Of a stretch of DNA of 49,387 bases, positions 28,891-37,814 are shown piece by piece. Source of the DNA: Sphaerisporangium sp. (lineage in GTDB: Bacteria > Actinomycetota > Actinomycetes > Streptosporangiales > Streptosporangiaceae); NCBI GenBank assembly GCA_025964675.1, contig JAOPYI010000065.1, positions 1 through 49,387 of the forward strand, written 5' to 3'. Made by a program: the position numbers and the translations under genes. Every line of letters starts with the position of its first letter. The stretch's first letter is position 1. The notes beneath the pieces were generated by a model. The model searched no databases, was not told the origin of the DNA, and saw only the letters and a program-made list of their open reading frames with translations.

Positions 28891-29092
28891 CGCCTCTCCA
28901 GGTCATCTCTTCAGGCGAGAGCCGTGCCGGCACGAAGACCTGGCAGCAGCGGCTCACCCCGCAGCGGTGGGCGAACCAGCCCTGGCGGGCCGTCGTGGTC
29001 GTACGTCCACCCCGGGCGTAGGCGCGTCCACGGGTGATCTGCGCGCGGCGGGCCCGGCGGGGCCCTTGGCGGTGCTCACATGGCTCAGACAT
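28883..29092 (-). CDS. Small Cys-containing protein overlapping both ALDH genes
   Basis: This 69-residue frame begins with ATG at 29092, overlapping the last eight bases of the full aldehyde dehydrogenase gene, and ends overlapping the first eight bases of the short one. GGAGG lies nine bases upstream of its ATG. The protein is Arg-rich in its first half and has four Cys (positions 5, 44, 49 and 50), with the end region WFAHRCGVSRCCQVFVPARL. Its codon third positions are G+C-rich like its neighbours. Overlap on both sides and a good ribosome site argue that it is real. I do not recognise the family; a metal-binding or redox role is only suggested by the Cys. Confidence 0.65.
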   Translation of the reverse strand: MSEPCEHRQGPRRARRAQITRGRAYARGGRTTTTARQGWFAHRCGVSRCCQVFVPARLSPEEMTWRGDD

Positions 29093-30515
29093 CGAGATAC
29101 GCCTCCAGTCCATGCCGGCCGCCTTCACGGCCATATCCGGACTCCTTGTAGCCGCCGAACGGCGACGTGGGGTCGAAGCGGTTGAAGGTGTTGGCCCAGA
29201 CGACGCCGGCGCGGAGCTTGTCCGCCATCCACAGGATGCGGGAGCCCTTCTCGGTCCACACGCCCGCGGACAGGCCGTACGGGCTGTTGTTGGCCTTCTC
29301 GACGGCCTCGGCCGGCGTGCGGAAGGTGAGGACCGACAGCACCGGGCCGAAGATCTCCTCCCGGGCGATCCGGTGGGACTGGGCGACGCCGGTGAAGAGG
29401 GTCGGCGGGAACCAGAAGCCCTTGTCCGGGATCGGGCACGACGGCGACCAGCGCTCGGCGCCCTCCTGCTCGCCCGCCTCGCTCAGCGACTTGATCTTCG
29501 CGAGCTGGGCGGCCGAGTTGATCGCGCCGATGTCGGTGTTCTTGTCGAGCGGGTCGCCGAGCCGCAGCGTGGAAAGGCGCCGCTTGAGTGCGTCGAGCAG
29601 CTCGGTCTCGATCGACTCCTGCACCAGCAGCCGGGAGCCCGCGCAGCAGACATGGCCCTGGTTGAAGAAGATGCCGTTGACGATGCCCTCGACGGCCTGG
29701 TCGAGCGCGGCGTCGTCGAACACGATGTTCGCGGCCTTGCCGCCCAGCTCGAGGGTGAGCTTCTTGCGCGACCCCGCCACCGAGCGGGCGATCATGCGAC
29801 CGACCTCGGTGGAGCCTGTGAAGGCCACCTTGTTGACGTCGGGGTGGTCGACCAGCGCCTGGCCGGTGGCTCCCGCCCCGGTGACGATGTTGACCACGCC
29901 GGGAGGCAGGTCCGCCTGGCGGCAGATGTCGGCGAACGCCAGCGCGGTCAGCGGGGTGGTCTCGGCCGGCTTGAGCACCACGGTGTTACCGCAGGCCAGA
30001 GCGGGTGCGATCTTCCAGGCAAGCATGAGCAGCGGGAAGTTCCACGGGATGACCTGGGCGGCCACCCCGAGCGGCCGGGGATCCGCGCCGAGCCCGGCGT
30101 ACCCGAGCTTGTCGGCCCAGCCGGCGTAGTAGAAGAAGTGAGCCGCGACGAGGGGAAGGTCGACGTCGCGCGACTCACGGATCGGCTTGCCGTTGTCCAG
30201 GGACTCGAGCACGGCCAGCTCGCGGGCGCGCTCCTGGATGATGCGGGCGATCCGGAAAAGGTACTTGGCGCGCTCGCTGCCCGGGAGCCGCCCCCAGACC
30301 GACTCGTACGCCTTGCGCGCCGCGGAGACGGCCCGGTCGACGTCGGCCTCGCTGGCGAGGGAGAACTCCGCGAGCACCTCTTCGCTCGCCGGGTTGATGG
30401 TCTTGTCGCGCTCATCGCCCAGGGAGTCGACCCACTCGCCGTTGACGAACAGGCCGTAGGACGGCCGGATGTCGACGAGGTCGCGCGACTCGGGCGCCGG
30501 TGCGTATTCGAACAT
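29085..30515 (-). CDS. Aldehyde dehydrogenase (full length)
   Basis: This 476-residue NAD(P)-dependent enzyme oxidises an aldehyde to a carboxylate. The cofactor site has VIPWNFPLLMLAWKIAPALA and VAFTGSTEVGRMIA, the general base Glu is in LTLELGGKAANIVF, and the nucleophile is in GHVCCAGSRLLVQ. EEIFGPVLSVL and NSPYGLSAGVWT complete the pattern. The ATG at 30515 has GAGGCGGG upstream and begins ten bases after the deoC stop. With deoC upstream the simplest reading is that it handles the acetaldehyde or related product of deoxyribose phosphate breakdown; that is inferred from position. Confidence 0.95.
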   Translation of the reverse strand: MFEYAPAPESRDLVDIRPSYGLFVNGEWVDSLGDERDKTINPASEEVLAEFSLASEADVDRAVSAARKAYESVWGRLPGSERAKYLFRIARIIQERARELAVLESLDNGKPIRESRDVDLPLVAAHFFYYAGWADKLGYAGLGADPRPLGVAAQVIPWNFPLLMLAWKIAPALACGNTVVLKPAETTPLTALAFADICRQADLPPGVVNIVTGAGATGQALVDHPDVNKVAFTGSTEVGRMIARSVAGSRKKLTLELGGKAANIVFDDAALDQAVEGIVNGIFFNQGHVCCAGSRLLVQESIETELLDALKRRLSTLRLGDPLDKNTDIGAINSAAQLAKIKSLSEAGEQEGAERWSPSCPIPDKGFWFPPTLFTGVAQSHRIAREEIFGPVLSVLTFRTPAEAVEKANNSPYGLSAGVWTEKGSRILWMADKLRAGVVWANTFNRFDPTSPFGGYKESGYGREGGRHGLEAYLDV

Positions 30516-30525
30516 GGGGCCCGCC

Positions 30526-31500
30526 TCAGTCAAGGGTGAAGTAGTCAGGGCCGGCGTAGCGCCCGGTGGCCATCTTCTGACGCTGCATCAGCAGATCGTT
30601 CAGCACGCTGGACGCGCCCAGGCGGAACCAGTCGGCGTGCAGCCAGTCGGCCCCGGCGGTCTCGTTGACCAGCACGAGATACTTGATGGCGTCCTTGGTG
30701 GTGCGGATGCCGCCCGCGGGTTTGACGCCCACCATGCGCCCGGTCTGGGAGCGGAAGTCGCGTACGGCCTCGAGCATCACCAGCGTGACGGGCAGGGTGG
30801 CCGCCGGGGAGATCTTGCCGGTGGAGGTCTTGATGAAGTCGGCCCCGGCCAGCATCGCCAGCCAGGACGCCCGCCGCACGTTGTCGTACGTCGCGAGCTC
30901 GCCGGTTTCCAGGATCACCTTGAGGTGGGCGTCGCCCTTGCCTGTCGCGCCCTCGTCGCGTGCGCAGGCGGCCTTGATCGCGACGATCTCCTCGAAGATC
31001 TTCTGGTAGTCGCCGGACAGGAACGCGCCTCGGTCGATCACCATGTCGATCTCGTCGGCGCCGGCCGCGACCGCCAGCGTGGTCTCCTCCACCTTCACCC
31101 CGAGAGAGGATCTGCCGCTGGGAAAGGCGGTGGCGACGCTCGCCACCCGCACGCCGGACCGCCCGAGCGCCTGTACGGCCTGGGCGACCAGGTCGGGATA
31201 CACGCAGACGGCGGCCACCTTCGGTACGGAGGGGTCGCCGGGGTCGGGCTGGACGGCCTTGGCGCACATCGCGCGCACCTTGCCGGCGGTGTCCGCCCCT
31301 TCCAGGGTGGTCAGGTCGACCATGGAGATGGCCAGGTCGATGGCCTGGGCCTTGGCGGTCGTCTTGATGGAACGGGTGCCCAGCATCGTGGTGCGCTGAT
31401 CGGCGCCCACACCATCGACGCCGGGCAGGCCGTGCAGAAATGCCCGCAGGGTCGCGTTCGATGACGCGATCCCCGCGAGCGAAGTCGTCAGTGTTGACAC
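30526..31500 (-). CDS. deoC: Deoxyribose-phosphate aldolase
   Basis: This roughly 324-residue class I aldolase splits 2-deoxyribose 5-phosphate into glyceraldehyde 3-phosphate and acetaldehyde in nucleoside salvage. The Schiff-base Lys is in ADFIKTSTGKISP, and the second Lys in MVGVKPAGGIRTTKDA, both as in the family; VCVYPDLVAQAV and EIDMVIDRGAFLSGD support the assignment. The start is uncertain: GTG 31500 fits known N-termini but has only GGTGAG directly beside it; ATG 31545 has no ribosome site. It heads an operon with two aldehyde-dehydrogenase-type genes and a small protein. Confidence 0.93.
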   Translation of the reverse strand: MSTLTTSLAGIASSNATLRAFLHGLPGVDGVGADQRTTMLGTRSIKTTAKAQAIDLAISMVDLTTLEGADTAGKVRAMCAKAVQPDPGDPSVPKVAAVCVYPDLVAQAVQALGRSGVRVASVATAFPSGRSSLGVKVEETTLAVAAGADEIDMVIDRGAFLSGDYQKIFEEIVAIKAACARDEGATGKGDAHLKVILETGELATYDNVRRASWLAMLAGADFIKTSTGKISPAATLPVTLVMLEAVRDFRSQTGRMVGVKPAGGIRTTKDAIKYLVLVNETAGADWLHADWFRLGASSVLNDLLMQRQKMATGRYAGPDYFTLD

Positions 31501-31768
31501 CTCACCAGCATCGCCGACCAGCGTGATTGTTCCAAACCGGGCCATCAGCTGAGAGGAACTACGACATTTCGGCAAATATCGCCCACAGCCACTGGCCGGG
31601 ACCGCTCGCCTAGGCACCGCTCGCCCGCGTCTAAGGCACAATCCGGGGGCCGTAGGTAGTCCTGGGCCTGAGGCCGTCCAGGAGATAAGGCATACGCCCG
31701 ATGTGGGAGAGGGCGCCTTAGGCGGAGTCTTGGGTTATCAGAAAAAACGACCTCAAGGAGATTCCGAA

Positions 31769-31936
31769 ATGGCTCCCGAGATTCACTACCAGCTCATCCT
31801 CAACCGAGTGGCCGAGCTGCACGCAGAGGCCAGCAACCACCGCCGTGCCAGCCAGGCCATCGAAGGGAAGAAGGCCCAGGGCCGTGCCCCGCAGCAGCGT
31901 CTGCGCGCGGCCTTCGGCAAGCTCCGCACCGCGTGA
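31769..31936 (+). CDS. Small basic protein of unknown function
   Basis: This 55-residue protein begins MAPEIHYQLILNRVAELH and continues with an Arg, Lys and Ala-rich helical stretch. AAGGAG lies eight bases upstream of the ATG, better than any longer start. It is followed by a G+C-rich hairpin at 32007-32036, so it is probably a one-gene unit. No domain or membrane segment is seen. The family is not recognised; a nucleic-acid-binding role is only suggested by charge. Confidence 0.7.
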   Translation: MAPEIHYQLILNRVAELHAEASNHRRASQAIEGKKAQGRAPQQRLRAAFGKLRTA

Positions 31937-32006
31937 TCACCAGAGGTGACGCTCGCCCCGCCGACGGGCGAAGCGAGGCGCGACGAGAGAAACCCAGCAC
32001 GGCGAC

Positions 32007-32036
32007 GCCCGGCCGGAGCCTGTCTCCCGGCCGGGC
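32007..32036 (+). terminator. G+C-rich hairpin after the small basic protein gene
   Basis: GCCCGGCCGG pairs perfectly with CCGGCCGGGC around a ten-base loop. There is no T-run, which is common for actinomycete terminators. It separates the small gene from the following LuxR-type gene. Confidence 0.6.
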
Positions 32037-32143
32037 ATGCCGCCCCCCGTAGAACGCTCAGAGGACGTATCGCGGCAGCTCAGGACTCCCCCAACCCCTT
32101 AGGCCTACGTATAAACCAGGCGAACGACGGCATAGGTCATGAC

Positions 32144-35029
32144 ATGCTTGCAGACATGGTGGGTCGGATGGTGAGTCCCGTTTTCGTGGGGCGGGAAGCC
32201 GAGCTGGGAACACTGTCCGAGGCCTTCGAGCAGGCACGCAAGCAGGCAGCGTCCGCAGTGCTCCTCGGAGGCGAGGCCGGCGGGGGCAAGACCCGCCTGG
32301 TGACCCGCTTCGCCGAGGAAGCCGCCTGCACGGGGGCGCACGTGCTCGTCGGCGGATGCGTGGAGCTGTCCACCGAGGGCCTCGCCTACGCCCCCTTCAC
32401 CGCGGCCCTCCGCCAGCTCGTCAAGGAGATGGGCGCCACCGAGGTCGCCGCGCTGCTCCCGGACGGCGCGGCCCGCGACCTCGCGAGGCTGCTGCCCGAG
32501 TTCGGGGAGCCGAGCGGCGACAAGGAGACCGAGACGGGCAGGGCCCGGCTGTTCGAGCAGTTCCTCACACTGCTGGAACGCCTCGCCGAGCGCCGCCCGG
32601 TGATCCTGGTCATCGAGGACGTTCACTGGGCCGACCGGTCGAGCCGCGACCTGATCGCCTTCCTCAGCCGCAACCTCAGGACCGCGCCGGTCCTCGTGAT
32701 CATGACTTACCGCTCGGACGAGCTGCACCGCCAGCATCCGCTGCGCCCGGTGCTCGCCGAGCTGGGCCGGGTCGACGGCGTCGTGCGGCTCGACCTGCCT
32801 CGCCTCAGCGAGAGCGAGGTCGCCGCGCAGATCGCCGGCATCCGGGGAGACGTGCCCGAGTTCGCCCTGGTCAAGAAGGTCTACCAGCGCAGCGAGGGCA
32901 TCCCGCTGTTCGTCGAGGCGCTGATGGAGCGCGACGACGACTGCAGCGTGCCCGAGTCCCTCCAGGACCTGATCATCAGTTCGGTCGAGCGGCTGCCCGA
33001 GGAGACCCAGCATGTGCTCCGCATCGCGGCGGCTGGCGGCAACCGCGTCGGCCACGAACTGCTGGCGGCGGTCACCGACCTGTCGGACGTCGACCTCGAG
33101 AACGCCCTCCGCCCCGCCATCGCCCGCAACGTCATCCAGGTGGCCGACGGGCGGGCGTACGTCTTCCGGCACTCGCTTATCCGCGAGGCCGTGCACGACG
33201 AGATGCTGCCCGGCGAGCACAACCGCATCCACGCCCGGTTCGCCGAGGAGATCGACCGCGACCGCAAGCTCGTACCACCGGGGCGGGCAGCCATCGAGAT
33301 CGCCCACCACTGGTACTCCGCGCGCGACAACCTCTGGGCGCTCATCTCCGCGTGGGAGGCATCGGGCAAGGCCGCCAACGCCTTCGCCTACACCGAGCAG
33401 ATCCAGCTCCTCGAACGGGTGCTCTCGCTCTGGGACAGGGTGCCGGACGCCTCCGAACGGATCGGCGTGGACCACACCACAGTCCTGGAGCTGGCCTCGG
33501 AGGCGGCCGTCATCAGCGGCGACACCGATCGCGGCCTGAAGTTCGTGAAGGGCGCCCTGGCCGAGCTGGACGAGAACACCCATGCGGAGCGCGTCGCCCA
33601 GCTCCTCGTCCGCCGGGCCCAGCTCAAGATCGACAAGGGCAGGCGGGGCGGCCTCGACGACCTGCGCTACGCGGAACGGCTGGTGACGTCCCCCAGCGCG
33701 GCCCGCGCCCAGGTCCTCGCGAGGCTCGGCTCCTTCCTGATGTTCACTCACCAGACGGTCGAGGGCAGCGACCTCACCCGGGAGGCGCTCGGCATCGCCC
33801 GCGACATCGGGGACGAGTGCCTCGAAGCCGACCTGCTGACCAACCTGGCGCTCGGGCAGTCGCTCGCCGGCGACCTCGAGGCGACGCTGCTCACCAACGA
33901 GCGCGCCATGGAGATCGGCAAGAGCCTCGGCTCGGGACGCATCGTGCTGCGCGCCATGTCCAACAACGTGGACACGCTGAACAACCTCGGCCGTTCCGAG
34001 CAGGCCGTGGCGCTCGCCCTCGAAGGCGAGGCGATGGCCAAGCAGTACGGCCGCTACCGCGTTTCGGGAGCGTTCACGGCCAACAACCGCGCCGAGGCCC
34101 TGGAGGCGCTCGGCCGCTGGGACGAGGCGCTCGAGGTGATCGAGCACGCCCTGGCCATGGAACCGATCCCGAGGACGCGCGGGCACCTCATGCGCGTGCG
34201 GGGAGAGATCGCGGCCGGCCGGGGGGAGACCGAGCTTCTGGAGCGCGTTCTCGGCGAGGTCGGCGCCCTGCACGGCGAGCCTGACGAGTACGCCCAGGAG
34301 TGGATGATCAACCTCCGGCTCCGGGTCGAGCTGCACCTGCTCCACGGCAGGCCCGTCGACGCCCTCAAGGCGATCGAGGAGCTGCTGCCGGCGTCCGGGA
34401 ACAAGCACTCCAGCAAGGCGATGCTCGGCTGGAGGGCCATGGCGCAGGCCCGCGTGGCCTGCGACGCGGCCGCCGTCGCCGCTCCGGAGTTCGCTCGCGA
34501 GGTGTGGGCCAAGACGGAGGCGCTGGCCGGCACCATGACCTGCGACGGCCCGGTGGCCGACGCCTACCGGCTGATGAGCTCCGGTGACTTCGACGCGGCC
34601 GCCGCCGCCTGGGATCGCCTCGGACGGCCTTACCCCCGCGCCAGGTCGCTCACGCAGGCCGCCGCGGTGGCCGCGAAGGCCGGTGACCGCGAGGAGGCCT
34701 CCGAACGGCTGCGGGAGGCGTACGCGATCGCGGAGACACTCGGCGCCCGCCCGCTCCTCACCGAGATCGAGGCCCTGGGACGCCGTGTCGGAGCCGTTCT
34801 GACCGAGGCCCCCGGTGTGACGGCCGTCGCGGTCGCCGACCTCACGCCCCGGGAGCTGGAGGTGCTCCGGCTGGTGGCCCTTGGCCGCTCGAACCGGGAC
34901 ATCGCGGCCGAGCTGTTCATCTCGGCCAAGACGGTCAGCGTGCACGTCTCCAACATCCTCGGCAAGCTCGGCGTCTCCACCCGTGGCGAGGCCGCCGCCG
35001 CGGCGTACCGCCTGTCGCTCCTCGGCTGA
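32144..35029 (+). CDS. Large ATP-binding LuxR family regulator (second copy of the type)
   Basis: This roughly 961-residue regulator has a STAND ATPase with Walker A LGGEAGGGKTRLV and Walker B VILVIEDVHWADRSS, a long helical-repeat middle, and a C-terminal LuxR helix-turn-helix (LTPRELEVLRLVALGRSNRD, KTVSVHVSNILGKLGVSTRG). It is of the same class as the protein at 11139-13913, but the alignable core is limited. The start is uncertain: ATG 32144 is used here, and ATG 32168, directly before the conserved SPVFVGREAEL, has GGTGGG four bases upstream. No target cluster adjoins it. Confidence 0.92.
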   Translation: MLADMVGRMVSPVFVGREAELGTLSEAFEQARKQAASAVLLGGEAGGGKTRLVTRFAEEAACTGAHVLVGGCVELSTEGLAYAPFTAALRQLVKEMGATEVAALLPDGAARDLARLLPEFGEPSGDKETETGRARLFEQFLTLLERLAERRPVILVIEDVHWADRSSRDLIAFLSRNLRTAPVLVIMTYRSDELHRQHPLRPVLAELGRVDGVVRLDLPRLSESEVAAQIAGIRGDVPEFALVKKVYQRSEGIPLFVEALMERDDDCSVPESLQDLIISSVERLPEETQHVLRIAAAGGNRVGHELLAAVTDLSDVDLENALRPAIARNVIQVADGRAYVFRHSLIREAVHDEMLPGEHNRIHARFAEEIDRDRKLVPPGRAAIEIAHHWYSARDNLWALISAWEASGKAANAFAYTEQIQLLERVLSLWDRVPDASERIGVDHTTVLELASEAAVISGDTDRGLKFVKGALAELDENTHAERVAQLLVRRAQLKIDKGRRGGLDDLRYAERLVTSPSAARAQVLARLGSFLMFTHQTVEGSDLTREALGIARDIGDECLEADLLTNLALGQSLAGDLEATLLTNERAMEIGKSLGSGRIVLRAMSNNVDTLNNLGRSEQAVALALEGEAMAKQYGRYRVSGAFTANNRAEALEALGRWDEALEVIEHALAMEPIPRTRGHLMRVRGEIAAGRGETELLERVLGEVGALHGEPDEYAQEWMINLRLRVELHLLHGRPVDALKAIEELLPASGNKHSSKAMLGWRAMAQARVACDAAAVAAPEFAREVWAKTEALAGTMTCDGPVADAYRLMSSGDFDAAAAAWDRLGRPYPRARSLTQAAAVAAKAGDREEASERLREAYAIAETLGARPLLTEIEALGRRVGAVLTEAPGVTAVAVADLTPRELEVLRLVALGRSNRDIAAELFISAKTVSVHVSNILGKLGVSTRGEAAAAAYRLSLLG

Positions 35030-35055
35030 CCTTTTCACCCGTACGTGCCCCGCCG

Positions 35056-35124
35056 CAGGTGGTCCGCTACGGCGCCGCGCCTTCGTGGTCTTCGGCGTGC
35101 TGCGCGTTCATGTGGGACCACCTG
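35056..35124. terminator. Long-arm inverted repeat between convergent LuxR and murB genes
   Basis: CAGGTGGTCC (35056-35065) and GGACCACCTG (35115-35124) are perfect inverted copies 49 bases apart. It lies exactly in the gap between two convergent genes, so a two-way terminator is plausible, though the long loop is unusual. Confidence 0.35.
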
Positions 35125-35130
35125 AGCGGT

Positions 35131-36243
35131 TCAGAGGCGGAGTCCGACCATCACGGGCTCGTTGACGAGGGTGACCCCGAACTTCGCCTCCACGCCTTCC
35201 ATGACCTCCCTGGCCAGCGCCAGCAGATCGGCCGCCGTCGCGGCGAGCCCGGACGAACCGCTGGGCGCAGGCCCTTCGGGATCGGCCGGGAAGCCGGTGA
35301 CCCCGAGGCCGCCGGGATTGGTCAGCGCGAGCGTGTGCTTGGTGGAGATGCGTGCCGGGCCGCGACGGTATCCCTTGGGGAAACCCGCGTGCTCGATCAG
35401 CCACGCGGCGGGCACCTTGACCGCGCCGCCTGGCATGTCCCAGCGGGGGAAGCCCGGAGCCCGGCGCTCCAGCTCGGCGGCCTCCGGGCCGTCCAGGATG
35501 GGGTTGGTGAAGAACGAGCCGGCGCTGCACGTGTCGGGGTCGGCGGCGTCGAGGACCATGCCCTTGCCGCGGCGCAGGTGCAGCACGGCCGTACGGGCCT
35601 CGTGCAGGGATACCCTGTCGCCGATCTCCACGCCGAGCCTCGTCGCCAGCTCCTTGTACGCCACCGGTCCTGACTTATCGGACTTTTCCAGGGTGTAGGT
35701 GACGGACACCACGAGATAGCGCGCCAGGTCCGCCTTGAAGGCGCTGTGCCGGTAGGCGAAGCCGCACTGCTCCGCGTCGAGATCGAGCAGCTCCCCCGCC
35801 TGCCGGTCGTAGACCCGCACGCCGGCGACCGTCTGCGAGACGTCCTGCCCGTACGCGCCGACGTTCTGGATCGGGGTCGACCCCACCAGGCCGGGGATGC
35901 CGGACAGGCACTCGACCCCCGACCAGCCCTCCGCCACGGCGCGGGCCACCAGGACGTCCCAGTCCTCCCCCGCCTGCGCGGTCACCACGACACGGCCCCC
36001 GTCGTGGCGGACGTCGACCCCGCGCGAGGACACCCGGACCACCAGGCCGTCGAAGCCCTCGTCGGAGACCACGAGGTTGCTGCCGCCCCCGAGGACCAGC
36101 ACGGGCTCACCGGCGCCGTCGGCCTCCGCGACCAGCTCGACGAGCTCCTCACCCGTACGCGCCTCCACGAAGGCACGGGCGGCCCCGCCCACTCTCAACG
36201 TGGTGTACGGGGCGAGCCGAACACCTGCCACACGGTCAGCCAT
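35131..36243 (-). CDS. murB: UDP-N-acetylenolpyruvoylglucosamine reductase MurB
   Basis: This 370-residue FAD enzyme makes UDP-N-acetylmuramic acid for peptidoglycan. FAD-binding segments are LAPYTTLRVGGAARAF and VLVLGGGSNLVVSDEGF, followed by GIPGLVGSTPIQNVGAYGQD. The catalytic Ser is in the SAGSFFTNP motif, and the C-terminal region has AAWLIEHAGFPKG and ISTKHTLALTNPGG. The ATG at 36243 has GGAGAAGG three bases upstream and is preferred to a longer in-frame start. It follows the two MaoC genes and rpmG, as in other actinobacteria, and is convergent with the LuxR-type gene. Confidence 0.97.
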   Translation of the reverse strand: MADRVAGVRLAPYTTLRVGGAARAFVEARTGEELVELVAEADGAGEPVLVLGGGSNLVVSDEGFDGLVVRVSSRGVDVRHDGGRVVVTAQAGEDWDVLVARAVAEGWSGVECLSGIPGLVGSTPIQNVGAYGQDVSQTVAGVRVYDRQAGELLDLDAEQCGFAYRHSAFKADLARYLVVSVTYTLEKSDKSGPVAYKELATRLGVEIGDRVSLHEARTAVLHLRRGKGMVLDAADPDTCSAGSFFTNPILDGPEAAELERRAPGFPRWDMPGGAVKVPAAWLIEHAGFPKGYRRGPARISTKHTLALTNPGGLGVTGFPADPEGPAPSGSSGLAATAADLLALAREVMEGVEAKFGVTLVNEPVMVGLRL

Positions 36244-36373
36244 GCACCTTCTCCAGCACCAGCGATCCGGCGCGCGAACGCCGCGCACCGGCTCTCAGCC
36301 TAGACCGAGCCGCCACCGGCACCCGGCCGGAGCCGGCGCGGACTGCCCCCGTGCCCACCGGTCAAGGAGGCAT

Positions 36374-36802
36374 TCAGGCGAGGCGGACCGTCGCCTTCGC
36401 CCTGGAGAGAACCCGGGAGTCTCCGGACCTGGCCGTCAGCGCGATGACCACGCGGTTGTCGTCCAGCTTGCCCTCGACGACGCCGCTCACCGTGATCACG
36501 GCGCCTTCGTCGTTGTCGGGGACGACCACCATGGACGAGAACCGGACGCCGTAGTCGAGGACCGCTCCGGGGTCGCCGGCCCAGTCGGTGACGAACCGCC
36601 CGGCCTCGGCCATCGTGAACATGCCGTGCGCGATCACGTCCGGCAGGCCGACTGCCTTGGCGTGCCGCTCGTTCCAGTGGATCGGGTTGAAGTCACCGGA
36701 GGCTCCGGCGTACATCACGAGGTTGACGCGGTGAACGGGATAGTCGACGGCCGGGATCTCCTGGCCGACCTCGACCTCGTCGTACTTCACGGTCGCGGTC
36801 AT
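36374..36802 (-). CDS. MaoC-like hydratase, HadB type
   Basis: This 142-residue hotdog-fold protein has the hydratase motif YAGASGDFNPIHWNERHAKA with the catalytic Asp and His, then GLPDVIAHGMFTMAEAGRF. The start ATG lies two bases after the upstream hydratase stop, so the pair is coupled. In mycobacteria the HadAB complex dehydrates long 3-hydroxyacyl-ACP for mycolic acid synthesis; in other actinobacteria the pair persists without mycolates and its role is unknown. Here it probably pairs with the protein at 36805-37254 as one active unit. Confidence 0.92.
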   Translation of the reverse strand: MTATVKYDEVEVGQEIPAVDYPVHRVNLVMYAGASGDFNPIHWNERHAKAVGLPDVIAHGMFTMAEAGRFVTDWAGDPGAVLDYGVRFSSMVVVPDNDEGAVITVSGVVEGKLDDNRVVIALTARSGDSRVLSRAKATVRLA

Positions 36803-36804
36803 GG

Positions 36805-37254
36805 TTACGCCGCCCCTCCACGCTCGATGATCACGTTGTACGTCGTGCAGACCGGCTCGCCCTCGACGGTGGAGACCTCGCTGGTGATCGTCAGGAGCTC
36901 GTTGCGGCCGACGCTGCGGATCTCGGTGATCGTCGAGGTGCACAGCAGCTGGTCCCCGGCGTGGATGGGGCGGGTGTACGCGAACCGCTGCTCGCCGTGG
37001 ACGACCATGGCGAAGTCGAGGCCCAGCTCTGGGTCGGCCAGCGCCTCACCGGCGCCCGAGAGGCTGAACACGATGGGGAAGGTCGGCGGTGCGACGACGT
37101 CGGGGTGACCCGCGGCCCTGGCGGCCTCGGGGTCGCGGTAGATCGGGTTGTGGTCGCCGATCGCGGCCGCGAACTCCCTGATCTTGACGCGGCACACCTC
37201 GTACGAGGTGGACGCCGGGTATGTCCGTCCGACGAAATCACGGTTCAAAGCCAT
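36805..37254 (-). CDS. MaoC-like N-terminal hydratase subunit, HadA type (UPF0336)
   Basis: This 149-residue protein has the hotdog fold and the region VKIREFAAAIGDHNPIYRDP, then VVAPPTFPIVFSL and EQRFAYTRPIHAGDQL, matching the HadA/UPF0336 family. HadA supplies the substrate channel and HadB the catalytic residues in the known complex. The ATG has AAAGGG ten bases upstream. It comes after rpmG and before the HadB-like gene on the same strand. Confidence 0.92.
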   Translation of the reverse strand: MALNRDFVGRTYPASTSYEVCRVKIREFAAAIGDHNPIYRDPEAARAAGHPDVVAPPTFPIVFSLSGAGEALADPELGLDFAMVVHGEQRFAYTRPIHAGDQLLCTSTITEIRSVGRNELLTITSEVSTVEGEPVCTTYNVIIERGGAA

Positions 37255-37569
37255 CGTGCCGGTGCCCTTTCGGAACGCAGAGCTGACGAGCCCGACGGTA
37301 ACAGAACAAGGTTCGGCCGTTTGTGACGGATCGCTGATCCAGTACGGCCGGCGCCCCTCCGCCGGTTATGGAGAACGCTAGCCCGCCGCGTTCACGAACA
37401 CGCGGAGGCGGTTATCGCCATCGCGATATCCCGGTCATGAGCAGCTTTTCCGGACGCGACAAACCGGCGCTCTCTCGGAGAACGCCGGTCGCGCGTGAGA
37501 ATGCCAGAAGTGCTGAAGGTGCCCGGCCCCTGGGCAGCCGCCCCGCCTCGTCGACGTGGCGGGCGATGC
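37255..37569. other. 315-base gap between rpmG and the hydratase pair
   Basis: No convincing gene is seen. It must hold the promoter of the minus-strand hydratase pair. A short inverted repeat, CCGGCG with CGCCGG, lies in the middle and may end the rpmG transcript, but it is weak. Confidence 0.4.
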
Positions 37570-37734
37570 CTAGCGCGTCTCGCGGTGAGCGCGGTGGCCC
37601 TTGCAGTTGGGGCAGTACTTCTTCAGCTCAAGCCGGTCCGGGTCGTTACGCCGGTTCTTCCGCGTGATGTAGTTGCGGTGCTTGCACTCCTGGCAGGCCA
37701 GCGTGATCTTCGGCCTAACGTCGGTGGCAGCCAC
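37570..37734 (-). CDS. rpmG: 50S ribosomal protein L33 (zinc-binding form)
   Basis: This 54-residue ribosomal protein reads [19 protein letters not shown] and then [17 protein letters not shown]; the two Cys pairs CQEC and CPNC bind zinc. The GTG start has AAAGG about ten bases upstream. It lies between tRNA-Met and the HadA-like gene, the conserved actinobacterial position. The Cys-containing form is the zinc-replete paralogue; no Cys-free copy is seen here. Confidence 0.95.
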   Translation of the reverse strand: MAATDVRPKITLACQECKHRNYITRKNRRNDPDRLELKKYCPNCKGHRAHRETR

Positions 37735-37814
37735 GTGGGAGTGCCTTTCTACGTTTGGAACACATGGACAACCCGAACCCGGTCGCCCCTTTACAGGGTG
37801 ACCCGGCAGGGTAG

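Noticed and set aside
32105-35038. A 977-codon open frame opposite the second LuxR-type gene
   Set aside because: It is a shadow frame; its residues are low-complexity in the way expected from reversed G+C-rich codons.
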